A stretch of DNA of 64,000 bases, from NCBI RefSeq assembly GCF_014306135.1, contig NZ_JACRWD010000001.1, positions 930,001 to 994,000 of the forward strand. The letters run 5' to 3'. This document shows positions 25,733 through 34,897 of this stretch, in pieces. Both the position numbers and the translations under genes were made by a program. The notes under the pieces are model-generated. The model was not told the DNA's origin, made no database searches, and saw only the letters and a list, made by a program, of their open reading frames with translations. Source of the stretch: Paraclostridium hominis. Lineage in GTDB: Bacteria > Bacillota > Clostridia > Peptostreptococcales > Peptostreptococcaceae. The stretch's first letter is position 1. Every line of letters starts with the position of its first letter.

Positions 25733-25882
25733 ATGATCACATCCTTTTATTTAAATTTTACCATACTGTGAAATCGTATTCAATGATTTTTATATAGTAT
25801 TAACTTGATTTACTTAGTCAGTTTTATAATTTATATTATTACTTATATTAGAATATTAAAGAATAAAAATAAAAAAATGTTA

Positions 25883-25911
25883 TTGACAAAATGTAAATAT
25901 ATGTATATATT
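25883..25911 (+). promoter_or_regulatory. Sigma-A promoter of clpB
   Basis: TTGACA (25883-25888), 17-base spacer, TATATT (25906-25911). It lies immediately upstream of the CIRCE element. Confidence 0.85.
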
Positions 25912-25926
25912 ATTAATAACAAATTA

Positions 25927-25953
25927 TTAGCACTCTATCAAAGAGAGTGATAA
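25927..25953 (+). promoter_or_regulatory. CIRCE operator (HrcA site)
   Basis: TTAGCACTC, nine bases, GAGTGATAA. This matches the CIRCE consensus (TTAGCACTC-N9-GAGTGCTAA) with one base changed in the right arm. It sits just after the -10, so HrcA would block the promoter until heat shock. Confidence 0.93.
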
Positions 25954-26022
25954 CAAAGATGGATTTTAAATTTTACTATTTAAAATAGTTAACATAAAAC
26001 TGAATATTGGAGGTATTTTAAT

Positions 26023-28617
26023 ATGAACATAGAGAAAATGACAGTAAGAGTACAAAAAGGCTTAAATCAAGCTTATGATATAGCAGTAAAAAACAATAAT
26101 CAGCAAGTAGATGTAATCCACTTATTAAGTGCACTTGTAAATCAAGAAGATGGACTTATTCCAAATATATTAGAAAAAATGAATATATCTGTAGCATCAT
26201 TAAATAATAGTATAAATATAGAATTAAATAAATTACCACAAATACATGGTGAAGGAATAAGCTCACAAGGTGTAACAGCTACAAGAAAAGTAAATGAAAT
26301 ATTAATAAAAGCTGAAGAAATATCTAAGGAGTTTAAAGATGCATACATAAGTGTAGAACATGTTATGCTTGCAATGATGGAAATAGAAGCTAAAACTAAT
26401 GTAGGAAAAATATTTAAACAATTTAATTTAAATAAAAATGACTTTTTAAATGTCTTATCAAAGGTTAGAGGAAGTCAAAGAGTTGAAACTAATGACCCAG
26501 AAGGAACATATGAAGCATTAGAAAGATATGCTACTAACTTAGTAGAATTAGCTAAAAAGAATAAATTAGATCCTGTAATAGGAAGAGATGAAGAAATAAG
26601 AAGAGTTATAAGAATTTTATCAAGAAGAACTAAAAATAACCCCGTTTTAATTGGTGAGCCTGGAGTTGGTAAAACAGCAATAGTTGAAGGATTAGCTGAA
26701 AGAATAGTCAGAGGAGATGTTCCCGAAGGATTAAAAGATAAGGTAATATTCTCACTAGATATGGGAGCTTTAATTGCAGGAGCTAAATATAGAGGAGAAT
26801 TTGAAGAAAGATTAAAAGCAGTACTTAAAGAAGTTCAAGGTTCTGAAGGTAAGATAATACTATTTATAGATGAGATACACACAATAGTTGGCGCTGGAAA
26901 AACTGATGGAGCGATGGATGCAGGTAACTTAATAAAACCTATGCTAGCAAGAGGAGAACTAAACTGTATAGGTGCGACTACATTTGATGAATATAGACAA
27001 TATATAGAAAAAGACAAAGCGCTTGAAAGACGTTTCCAACCAGTTATGGCAGAAGAACCTAGCGTAAGTGATACAATATCAATACTTCGTGGTCTTAAAG
27101 AAAGATTTGAAATACATCATGGTATAAGAATACACGATAGTGCAATAGTTGCAGCAGCAAAACTTTCAGATAGATATATACAAGATAGATTTTTACCAGA
27201 TAAAGCAATAGACTTAATAGACGAAGCTGGAGCTATGATAAGAAGTGAAATAGATTCTCTTCCTACAGAATTAGATATTGTTAGAAGAAAGTTATTAACA
27301 TTAGAAACAGAAAGAGAAGCACTACTTAAAGAAAATGATGAGAAAAGTAAACAAAGACTTGAAAACTTAGGTAAAGAATTAGCTGAGTTAAAATCTAAGA
27401 ACGATGAAATGACTGCTAAGTATGAAAAAGAAAAAAGTCAAATATTAGAAATTAGAAACTTAAAAGCGAATCTTGATGAAGCTAAAGGTAATGTAGAAAA
27501 ATATGAAAGAGAATATGATTTTAATAAAGCAGCAGAAGTTAAATACGGTATAATACCAAAATTAGAAGAACAAATAAAAGAACATGAAGAAAAAATTAGT
27601 GAAAGTTATGAAAATGCTTTATTAAAAGAAGAAGTTACTGAAAATGAAATATCTCAAATAGTTGCTAAATGGACAGGAATACCAGTTACTAAGCTTATAG
27701 AAGGAGAAAGAGAAAAATTATTAAAATTAGAAGATGAACTTCACAAAAGAGTAATTGGTCAAGATGAAGCAGTAACTGCTGTAAGTAATGCAGTAATTCG
27801 TGCTCGTGCAGGACTTAAAGATGAGAATAAGCCAATAGGTTCATTTATATTCTTAGGACCTACAGGAGTTGGTAAAACAGAACTTGCAAAAACTTTAGCT
27901 AACAACTTATTTGATAGTGAAGAAAATATAATAAGAATAGACATGTCTGAATATATGGAAAAACATGCAGTATCTAGACTTATAGGACCACCTCCAGGAT
28001 ACGTAGGATACGAAGAAGGTGGACAACTAACAGAAGCTGTTAGAAGAAATCCATATTCTGTAATATTATTTGACGAGATAGAAAAAGCACATGAAGATGT
28101 ATTTAACTTATTCCTTCAAATATTAGATGATGGAAGACTTACTGATAATAAAGGTAAAACAGTAGATTTTAAAAATACTATAATAATAATGACTTCAAAT
28201 ATAGGTAGTTCATACTTATTAGAAGCTGGTGAGAATATAAATGATGAAGCTAAAGAGTTAGTTATGAATGAAATGAAAATAAGATTTAAGCCAGAGTTTT
28301 TAAATAGAGTTGATGATATTATAATGTTTAAACCATTAGATAAAGAGGGAATCAAGCAAATAATAGATATATTTATGAAGTCTTTAAAAAATAGATTACA
28401 TGATAAAGATATAAAAATTGAAGTTACAGATAGTGCAAAAGACATAATGGTTAAAGAAGGTTACGACCCGATTTATGGAGCAAGACCATTAAAAAGATAT
28501 ATAAGCAATGTATTGGAGACTATGATAGCTAAAAAGTTAATAGCTGGTGATATATATAATGGATGTACTATAATAGTAGATGAGGAAAATGATAATATAA
28601 AAATATCTGTAAAGTAA
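26023..28617 (+). CDS. clpB: ClpB protein disaggregase
   Basis: 864 residues, full ClpB length. Clp N-domain repeats (about 1-145), AAA-1 with Walker A GEPGVGKT near residue 207 and IDEIHTIVGAG, a coiled-coil M-domain (about 400-525, long Leu/Glu/Lys helices, unlike the shorter ClpC form), and AAA-2 with GPTGVGKTELAK near 610 and ILFDEIEKAH. The C-terminal small domain ends GDIYNGCTIIV. It threads aggregated proteins together with DnaK. The CIRCE operator and housekeeping promoter upstream show heat-shock control by HrcA. Monocistronic, terminated at 28646-28682. Confidence 0.97.
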   Translation: MNIEKMTVRVQKGLNQAYDIAVKNNNQQVDVIHLLSALVNQEDGLIPNILEKMNISVASLNNSINIELNKLPQIHGEGISSQGVTATRKVNEILIKAEEISKEFKDAYISVEHVMLAMMEIEAKTNVGKIFKQFNLNKNDFLNVLSKVRGSQRVETNDPEGTYEALERYATNLVELAKKNKLDPVIGRDEEIRRVIRILSRRTKNNPVLIGEPGVGKTAIVEGLAERIVRGDVPEGLKDKVIFSLDMGALIAGAKYRGEFEERLKAVLKEVQGSEGKIILFIDEIHTIVGAGKTDGAMDAGNLIKPMLARGELNCIGATTFDEYRQYIEKDKALERRFQPVMAEEPSVSDTISILRGLKERFEIHHGIRIHDSAIVAAAKLSDRYIQDRFLPDKAIDLIDEAGAMIRSEIDSLPTELDIVRRKLLTLETEREALLKENDEKSKQRLENLGKELAELKSKNDEMTAKYEKEKSQILEIRNLKANLDEAKGNVEKYEREYDFNKAAEVKYGIIPKLEEQIKEHEEKISESYENALLKEEVTENEISQIVAKWTGIPVTKLIEGEREKLLKLEDELHKRVIGQDEAVTAVSNAVIRARAGLKDENKPIGSFIFLGPTGVGKTELAKTLANNLFDSEENIIRIDMSEYMEKHAVSRLIGPPPGYVGYEEGGQLTEAVRRNPYSVILFDEIEKAHEDVFNLFLQILDDGRLTDNKGKTVDFKNTIIIMTSNIGSSYLLEAGENINDEAKELVMNEMKIRFKPEFLNRVDDIIMFKPLDKEGIKQIIDIFMKSLKNRLHDKDIKIEVTDSAKDIMVKEGYDPIYGARPLKRYISNVLETMIAKKLIAGDIYNGCTIIVDEENDNIKISVK

Positions 28618-28645
28618 GATTTAAAATAGAATATTAATTTAGTTT

Positions 28646-28682
28646 AAAAGTACTATCTGAATTTTAGATAGTACTTTTTTAT
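28646..28682 (+). terminator. clpB terminator
   Basis: AGTACTATCT and AGATAGTACT around a short loop, then T6. Confidence 0.92.
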
Positions 28683-28741
28683 GTTAATATATACTTATAT
28701 ATAAACAAAAACTAAAAAGGGGATACATAAAAAATGATTTA

Positions 28742-28896
28742 ATGGATATTTCAGTAGTAGTAGATTATGTAAACAAATTTATTACAAAGGTTTTTTAAAA
28801 CACAAAAAAACAAGTAAAGATTTTAGATTAAGAGCATCATCTATGCCAAAGTTTACACACGAGCTGTTAATAAAATGGATTTTAAAAAATAAATAA
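28742..28896 (+). pseudogene. Short gene remnant, family unknown
   Basis: Two coding-like stretches in different frames: MDISVVVDYVNKFITKVF ending in TAA (28796), then KHKKTSKDFRLRASSMPKF and on to WILKNK with a TAA at 28894. One lost A at the junction A-run would unite them. No ribosome site fits. The rest of 28618-29005 holds the clpB terminator and AT-rich sequence up to the kinase ribosome site. Confidence 0.35.
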
Positions 28897-29005
28897 AGAA
28901 GTTTAATGAATAAAATTAAGTGTTTTAATACTATTAAATGATGGGAATTAATAAACTATACATTATAATTTAAATATATAAATTATCAAATAAAGGGGAA
29001 ACAAC

Positions 29006-31009
29006 ATGGGGCACACAAATACTTTAGAAACTATAAAAGAAAAAAAAAGAATTAATATAATAGTTATACTTATAATATCGATATTCGTATTTGGAGGATA
29101 TATTTTAAGACTTGTAGAACTTGCAAGTCCTAAGGCGATATTTGAATTGACAAATACCGATTTTATTAGGATATTTATCGCAATTTTATCTATGCTTGGT
29201 GTTTTAAGTTGCTTGTTATCTTATATGAGCAATAAAAAAGAAGAATTATTTATAATGTCACTTATGTACACTATGTTCTTTTTAGATATATGTATTTCAA
29301 ATGCATTACATTACTTATATCCTAAATTACATGAATACTATGCAATAATAACATCTTTTATAAGAGTAACTATTGTATATATAGCAGTAAGTAATTTTAA
29401 TCATTTAAAAGTTATTATTATAAATAATAAATTAAAATCATTTTTAATAATAACAATAATAACTTTAATATCTACATACATAGAGTATAATTATATACCT
29501 ATATACAATTTAAGTGTAATTAAATTTTATAAGTACTACAATATATTTTTAGCTATATTATACATAATAATAGCTATTAAGTTTTTTGAAAAAAGTTTAC
29601 ATAAAAAAGAGTATATATACAGTGTAATTGGATCAAGTGCATTAATGTTTTCAATAAAATCTATATATGACTTTTATTATATATTAAATCCAAGTAAAGA
29701 AATAGCTTTAACATCATCTTCAACAATATTTTTAGGATTTATAATTTTTATACTTGGATTATTCATTGAACTTAGCCAAAGTATAAAAATAAATAAAATT
29801 TTAGATCAACAGCGAAGTCTATTTATAAAAATTATTGATGAAAATAAGCATAGTAATATTATAATTTGTGATGATAACTACAATATAATATATAAAAATA
29901 CAAAAACTTTAAAAGATATGAAAGAAAGTAAGTATTTTAATAACTTAGAAATAAAAATAGGGAATAAATTTGATATAGAAAAAATATATAAAGGTGAATT
30001 AAATATTCATGAGATTGAATATGAAATATCAAAACTTGGATGCTATAGCAAGGATATATATATTAAAGATATAGATAAGATATTAGATATTTCAATACAG
30101 GTATTTGAAATATGTAATAAAAAATATAGAGTTTTAACAATAAAAGATGTATCAGAAAAATATGAATTAGAAAAAGCTTTATTAGAATATGAAAAAATTA
30201 AACAAGAGGATATAATAAAAAATGAATTTTTCTCAAATATAAGTCATGAATTAAAAACGCCTTTAAATATAATATATTCAGCTAATCAATTATTAGGTGT
30301 TAGTGTACAAAAAAGTAATTTTAAAGAGATATATATAAAATATAAAGATTGTTTAGATATAAATTGCAAGAGAATGCTTAGATTAATAGACAATATAGTT
30401 GATATTACAAAACTTGATGTAGGATTTAAATATCCAGAATTTGATAATTATGATGTAGTAAAAATTGTTGAAGATATGACCTTATCTGTTGCAAGCTATG
30501 CAAATATAAAAGGTATTGAGGTTTTATTTGATACAGATGTAGAAGAACTTGATATCAAGTGTGATCCAGATATGTTAGAGCGAATAGTCTTAAATTTACT
30601 TTCTAATGCTATAAAATTTAGCGAAGAAGGAGGAAGTATTTTAGTTGAAATATTTAGCGATGAAACTTGGGTTGGTATAAAAGTAAAAGATGATGGAATA
30701 GGAATTCCACTTAATATTCAAGATAAAATATTTGATAGATTTGTGCAAGGGGACAAGTCTATGAGAAGAAAAAAAGAAGGTAGTGGAATAGGCCTTAGTT
30801 TAGTTAAGTCACTTGTAGAATTGATGGATGGAAAAATATATTTACAAAGTGATGGTAAAAATGGTACAGAGTTTACTGTTTTACTTCCTAACAAATTGGT
30901 TGAAGAAGAAGATAAAAAAGTGCATAAAGATTATCATGTTGATTTACAAAGAATACAATTAGAACTTTCAGACATATATGAGTTGTATAAAGATGAATAT
31001 GATAAATAA
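29006..31009 (+). CDS. Membrane sensor histidine kinase
   Basis: 667 residues. N-terminal membrane module of about eight helices (residues 15-260, MASE-like, hardly any extracellular loop). A PAS-like segment follows (about 275-385, IIICDDNYNIIYKNTKTL...), then HisKA with FFSNISHELKTPLN (phospho-acceptor His414), and HATPase with LNLLSNAIKFSEEGGS, DDGIGIP and GSGIGLSLVKSLVELM. The signal is probably membrane- or ligand-based. No response regulator is adjacent, so it is an orphan kinase, as common in sporulation phosphorelays of this group. The kinase fragments at 46411-48289 share its C-terminal organisation, including the tail ending FSDIY. Confidence 0.92.
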   Translation: MGHTNTLETIKEKKRINIIVILIISIFVFGGYILRLVELASPKAIFELTNTDFIRIFIAILSMLGVLSCLLSYMSNKKEELFIMSLMYTMFFLDICISNALHYLYPKLHEYYAIITSFIRVTIVYIAVSNFNHLKVIIINNKLKSFLIITIITLISTYIEYNYIPIYNLSVIKFYKYYNIFLAILYIIIAIKFFEKSLHKKEYIYSVIGSSALMFSIKSIYDFYYILNPSKEIALTSSSTIFLGFIIFILGLFIELSQSIKINKILDQQRSLFIKIIDENKHSNIIICDDNYNIIYKNTKTLKDMKESKYFNNLEIKIGNKFDIEKIYKGELNIHEIEYEISKLGCYSKDIYIKDIDKILDISIQVFEICNKKYRVLTIKDVSEKYELEKALLEYEKIKQEDIIKNEFFSNISHELKTPLNIIYSANQLLGVSVQKSNFKEIYIKYKDCLDINCKRMLRLIDNIVDITKLDVGFKYPEFDNYDVVKIVEDMTLSVASYANIKGIEVLFDTDVEELDIKCDPDMLERIVLNLLSNAIKFSEEGGSILVEIFSDETWVGIKVKDDGIGIPLNIQDKIFDRFVQGDKSMRRKKEGSGIGLSLVKSLVELMDGKIYLQSDGKNGTEFTVLLPNKLVEEEDKKVHKDYHVDLQRIQLELSDIYELYKDEYDK

Positions 31010-31017
31010 ATTATTTA

Positions 31018-31053
31018 TAAAATCTATAGTTGAGACTTCAGCTATAGATTTTA
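31018..31053 (+). terminator. Terminator after the histidine kinase gene
   Basis: AAAATCTATAG and CTATAGATTTTA around a 12-base loop. Confidence 0.8.
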
Positions 31054-31144
31054 TCTATTTTACACTATAATAAATTTAACATATAATGAATTCAAGAAAA
31101 TTTGGAAAAATTTGCTTGACTATTTGATATAAAGGGAGATAGAG

Positions 31145-33982
31145 ATGGAACTAAAATTAGACATATACGATAGTTCATTTAAACACATAAAAAATATTGA
31201 AAACAATTTATACGAAACGACAACACAACTATGTGTAGCGAGAGAAGAAGCTTTTGCATTTCAAGTTATGTTAAAAAGTGATGAAAAATTCTTTTGTCAA
31301 TTAGGAAATATAAACGATATTCATTATCTAGGTCTTAATAATAAAATAAGAATAGATATAGAACTAGAAGAAAGTTTAAAAAACAACTTTAAAATGTCTT
31401 TTTTGGGATATATACAAAATGATATTAAAGAATATATAGGCGATCAAATATTAAATCAAAACTATATGTATATAGAAGAAGATCAAATGATATGGATAGA
31501 TGGTAAAATACCTAAAGATTTTAACAAAGACTATATACAAGTAAAGGTAAAAGCTTACTATACAAGTGGATATGAAACAGAAACTTTATTAAAAGAAGAA
31601 ATTGTAAAAATAGAAGTATTAAACCACATAGTAAAACCAGTAAAAGAAAGTGAGTTTTTCTTAGATTTATGGCAACATCCATGTAACTGGGCTCGTTACT
31701 ATGAAGTACCGTACTATAGTGAACAACATTTTACTATATTAGATAACTTCTTAGAAAAAATGTCAGACTTAGGACAAAAAGTAGTAGACTTAATAGTAAC
31801 TGATTACCCATGGGCAGGGCAAAGATGTTATGAAGTACATGAGAATGCGAACAATTTATTTGAAATGAACATAGTTAAAGTATTAAAAAAAGATGGAGAA
31901 GTACTATGTGATTTTTCAAATTTAGATAAATATATAGATTTATGCTTTAAGCATAAAATAAATAAAGAAATAAATTTATTTGGACTTGTAGGAAACTGGG
32001 ATGCTTTTAAATTTGGAAGTCCGCTAGAGGATTACAAAGATGCTATAAGAATCAACTATTATGATGAAGATAGAAAAGTTTTTGATTATATAAAAGATAA
32101 AACTGATTTTGCTAAATATTTAAATTTGCTATTTAGTCACTTAGAATCTAGAGGTTTACTAGATATAACCAAAATCATAGTAGATGAGCCAGACAACATA
32201 GAAGTATTTAATGAAAATGTAGATTTTATAAAGAAAAGTTCAGGAAATAAAGATATAAAATATAAATGTGCAATACATCACCAAGAGTTTTTTGAAAAGT
32301 GTGAGATAAACATAGAAAACTTATCTTTAAATACTTGTGAGCTTATAAATAACATAAATAAGTTAGATGAAATTAAAAAGAAATTAGAAGATAGAGGCGG
32401 ATATTTTACTTGGTATTCTTGTTGTTTTCCTGATAAGTTAAATGTATTTTTAGATTCACCATTGATAGAATCAAGACTTAAAGGATGGTTTACATATTAT
32501 TTTAATTTAGATGGTTTTTTAAGATGGGCTTATGGTGTTTGGCCAGAAGATCTATTTAAAAATGCCAGTTATAAAAAAGAAAAATGGAAAGCTGGAGATA
32601 TGTTTTTAGTTTATCCAGGCAAAGATATGAAGCCTATGGATTCTGTAAGATGCAGAAACTTATTATTTGGAATACAAGACTTTGAAATACTTAAAAGTAT
32701 GGAAGCTAAATTAGGTAAAGAAGTTATAAATAAAGAAATAGAAAGATTATTAGGAAAAAAATCTAAAATGAAGTTTTTAGGTGAAAGAGATATAAAAATG
32801 AACTACTCTATAAGCCATGGAGAGTATATGACTTTAAGAAAAAATCTAATTAATAGAGTTAATCCAAGAAGTGCAAAGCCAGAAGAGTTTGAAAGTGTTA
32901 TAAATCTTATAAATAAAGTCTTTAGAGACTTAAGAGGACATAAACCAACTATGCAACAAGAGTTTCCTTTACTACTAAATAAAAATAATGTAGACAACAT
33001 GATAGTAATTTCAAAAGACGATAAGATTGTTTCAGATGTAAATTATCTTATACAAGATGTAACTATTCAAGGAAATGACATAAAAGTTGCAGCAATAGGA
33101 GCTGTATGTACAGATCCAGATTATGAAGGAAATAGATATTCATCTACTATTTTAGATTATGTTGAAGAAAAAATGTTCAATGGCAGTGTAGATATGGTTA
33201 GTATTTCAGGGACAAGAACTTTATACACAAGAAGAAATTGTAGTTTAGTTAAAAATTGCTACAAGTATACAACTTATCCTAAAGATATAGTTATTGATTT
33301 AGAAGTAAAAGAATATGACGAAACCTACTTAAACGAAATGATTGAAATATACAATCAAAATAGCACTAGATTTTTAAGAACTAAAAATCAATTTGAAGTT
33401 TTATTAGAAAGTGCAACAATACCTTGGGGTAACTTTACTTATAAAAAGTTAGTAGTTTTAAAAGAAAATAAATTAATTGGATATATAGTTTTAAGAATAA
33501 TAAATGAAGAAATTTTGATTGGAGAGATTAGAGAAATATATATAAATTCTAAATATAACTATGAAGTAGTCCAATATATTGCAAATAAGTATAATTTAGA
33601 GTATATAGTTCAAAGTGTACATATAAAAGATTTTATAAATCAACCTGACAACTTTGATAAAAAAGAATTATCTTATTTAGATGGAAGTATAAAGATAATA
33701 AATTATGAAAAGTTATGTAGAAATTTAAATGGTTATTTTAAACAATATGTAGATGAAGATTTTGTAGATGAAATTGAATTTAAAACTATAGATAAAAAGT
33801 ACATTATCAGATACAAGGATGAAGAATTGATTATAGATGATATTGATAAATTAAATAAACTATTCTTAGAAGGTAAAGAAGTTGTTGAAAATGAACTTGA
33901 AGACTTAAAAAATATAAGTAAGTTTATTAAATCAGTATTTCCTATAAATTTTGTATGGACTTCAAATTTAAATTATCAATAA
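31145..33982 (+). CDS. DUF4091 glycoside-hydrolase-like protein fused to a GNAT domain
   Basis: 945 residues. Residues 1-165 are an all-beta N-terminal module; about 165-540 form a TIM-barrel-like region ending in a DUF4091-type segment (FTWYSCCFPDKLNVF, GWFTYYFNLDGFLRWAYGVWPED, then DMFLVYPGKD and RCRNLLFGIQDFEIL). From about residue 580 a GNAT acetyltransferase follows: VAAIGAVCTDPDYEGNRYSSTILDYVEE is its acetyl-CoA-binding motif A. A second diverged GNAT-like part lies near 730-830. No signal peptide, so it is cytoplasmic. DUF4091 proteins are thought to be sugar hydrolases; the fused acetyltransferase suggests work on amino sugars. That reading is inference. Confidence 0.82.
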   Translation: MELKLDIYDSSFKHIKNIENNLYETTTQLCVAREEAFAFQVMLKSDEKFFCQLGNINDIHYLGLNNKIRIDIELEESLKNNFKMSFLGYIQNDIKEYIGDQILNQNYMYIEEDQMIWIDGKIPKDFNKDYIQVKVKAYYTSGYETETLLKEEIVKIEVLNHIVKPVKESEFFLDLWQHPCNWARYYEVPYYSEQHFTILDNFLEKMSDLGQKVVDLIVTDYPWAGQRCYEVHENANNLFEMNIVKVLKKDGEVLCDFSNLDKYIDLCFKHKINKEINLFGLVGNWDAFKFGSPLEDYKDAIRINYYDEDRKVFDYIKDKTDFAKYLNLLFSHLESRGLLDITKIIVDEPDNIEVFNENVDFIKKSSGNKDIKYKCAIHHQEFFEKCEINIENLSLNTCELINNINKLDEIKKKLEDRGGYFTWYSCCFPDKLNVFLDSPLIESRLKGWFTYYFNLDGFLRWAYGVWPEDLFKNASYKKEKWKAGDMFLVYPGKDMKPMDSVRCRNLLFGIQDFEILKSMEAKLGKEVINKEIERLLGKKSKMKFLGERDIKMNYSISHGEYMTLRKNLINRVNPRSAKPEEFESVINLINKVFRDLRGHKPTMQQEFPLLLNKNNVDNMIVISKDDKIVSDVNYLIQDVTIQGNDIKVAAIGAVCTDPDYEGNRYSSTILDYVEEKMFNGSVDMVSISGTRTLYTRRNCSLVKNCYKYTTYPKDIVIDLEVKEYDETYLNEMIEIYNQNSTRFLRTKNQFEVLLESATIPWGNFTYKKLVVLKENKLIGYIVLRIINEEILIGEIREIYINSKYNYEVVQYIANKYNLEYIVQSVHIKDFINQPDNFDKKELSYLDGSIKIINYEKLCRNLNGYFKQYVDEDFVDEIEFKTIDKKYIIRYKDEELIIDDIDKLNKLFLEGKEVVENELEDLKNISKFIKSVFPINFVWTSNLNYQ

Positions 33983-34075
33983 ATATAATATAAAATTAAC
34001 TTTTTAACTATATTGCAAATAGTTGTATGGGGAAATATGGTATTATCTAAATGGTCTAGAAAGTATAGCATATAA

Positions 34076-34648
34076 ATGAGATATAATACCATGACATTAA
34101 GTTTTAAAGCATTTTCAATATTCATTGTATCTAGCCTAATTATATACAGGAGTTATGAATTTATAAAAAGTAGAAATCTAAAAGTTTTTAAAGAAGTTAA
34201 AATTACTTTATTTACTTTGTATATATTAATACTACTATTTTTTACATTATTTAAATTCCCATATTTAGAATTCATAAACCCATTTGACACATATATGTAT
34301 AAAATAGAAGGCTTAAGAGGTTTAATAAACATAATACCTTTTAAAGAAACGATAGAAACTTTAAGTGATAACTCAATACCTATAATGAATCCTATAAGAA
34401 ATATAGTAGGAAATATATTGATATTTATACCTTTAGTTTTTTTTATACCTATAATAAATCCTAATTTTAAAAAAATAGTTAAAGTTACATTGATAGGTTT
34501 TTTCGCATCTTTAAGTATAGAAATACTACAAATATTTACAATGGGAAATGTATGCGATATAGATGATGTTATTTTCAATACTATAGGAGCACTTATAGGA
34601 ATAGTTATATATAAGCTTTTTATAAAGTTGAAAAAAACAAAATTATAA
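34076..34648 (+). CDS. VanZ-like membrane protein
   Basis: 190 residues, five predicted helices. VanZ-family marks: IPFKETIE after the second helix, the NPIRNIVGNILIFIPLVFFIPI block, SIEILQIFTMGNVCDIDDVIFNTIGALIG, a pattern shared with VanZ and related proteins (the D-DVIxNTxGxxxG motif). The role in cells without vancomycin clusters is not established; a membrane or lipid function is suspected. The ATG follows a poor ribosome site. Downstream is a perfect 74-bp palindrome rather than a simple terminator. Confidence 0.87.
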   Translation: MRYNTMTLSFKAFSIFIVSSLIIYRSYEFIKSRNLKVFKEVKITLFTLYILILLFFTLFKFPYLEFINPFDTYMYKIEGLRGLINIIPFKETIETLSDNSIPIMNPIRNIVGNILIFIPLVFFIPIINPNFKKIVKVTLIGFFASLSIEILQIFTMGNVCDIDDVIFNTIGALIGIVIYKLFIKLKKTKL

Positions 34649-34742
34649 GGAGATAAAATAAAAACTATAAAAAAATAAATATAAATAATAAAACACACAG
34701 TACGAAGCATATAATTATTAAAAATGGATGTTTTAAATTGTG

Positions 34743-34816
34743 TGTTACATTTTACCATAAAAGAAATGTATTATCTAATATTAGATAATACATTTCTTTT
34801 ATGGTAAAATGTAACA
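34743..34816 (+). repeat. Perfect 74-bp palindrome (37-bp arms, no spacer)
   Basis: 34743-34779 and 34780-34816 are exact reverse complements; the centre reads TCTAATATTAGA. Just outside, AACACACA (about 34691) and TGTGTGTT (about 34738) add another pairing. There is no downstream T-run after the right arm (AACAAGGAACG), so this is not an ordinary terminator. Confidence 0.95.
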
Positions 34817-34897
34817 AGGAACGATAATTAATCCTAAAAATCCATCTAAAAAGACAAATATAGACAAAAATACAACAAAAATAATGGGGTGATAGGT

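Noticed and set aside
28742..28896. Functional small protein gene
   Set aside because: Frame is interrupted after 18 codons and no ribosome site is present; kept only as a possible remnant.
34153..34758. Long minus-strand ORF over the VanZ-like gene
   Set aside because: Shadow of the plus-strand gene; no ribosome site and composition typical of antisense frames in AT-rich DNA.
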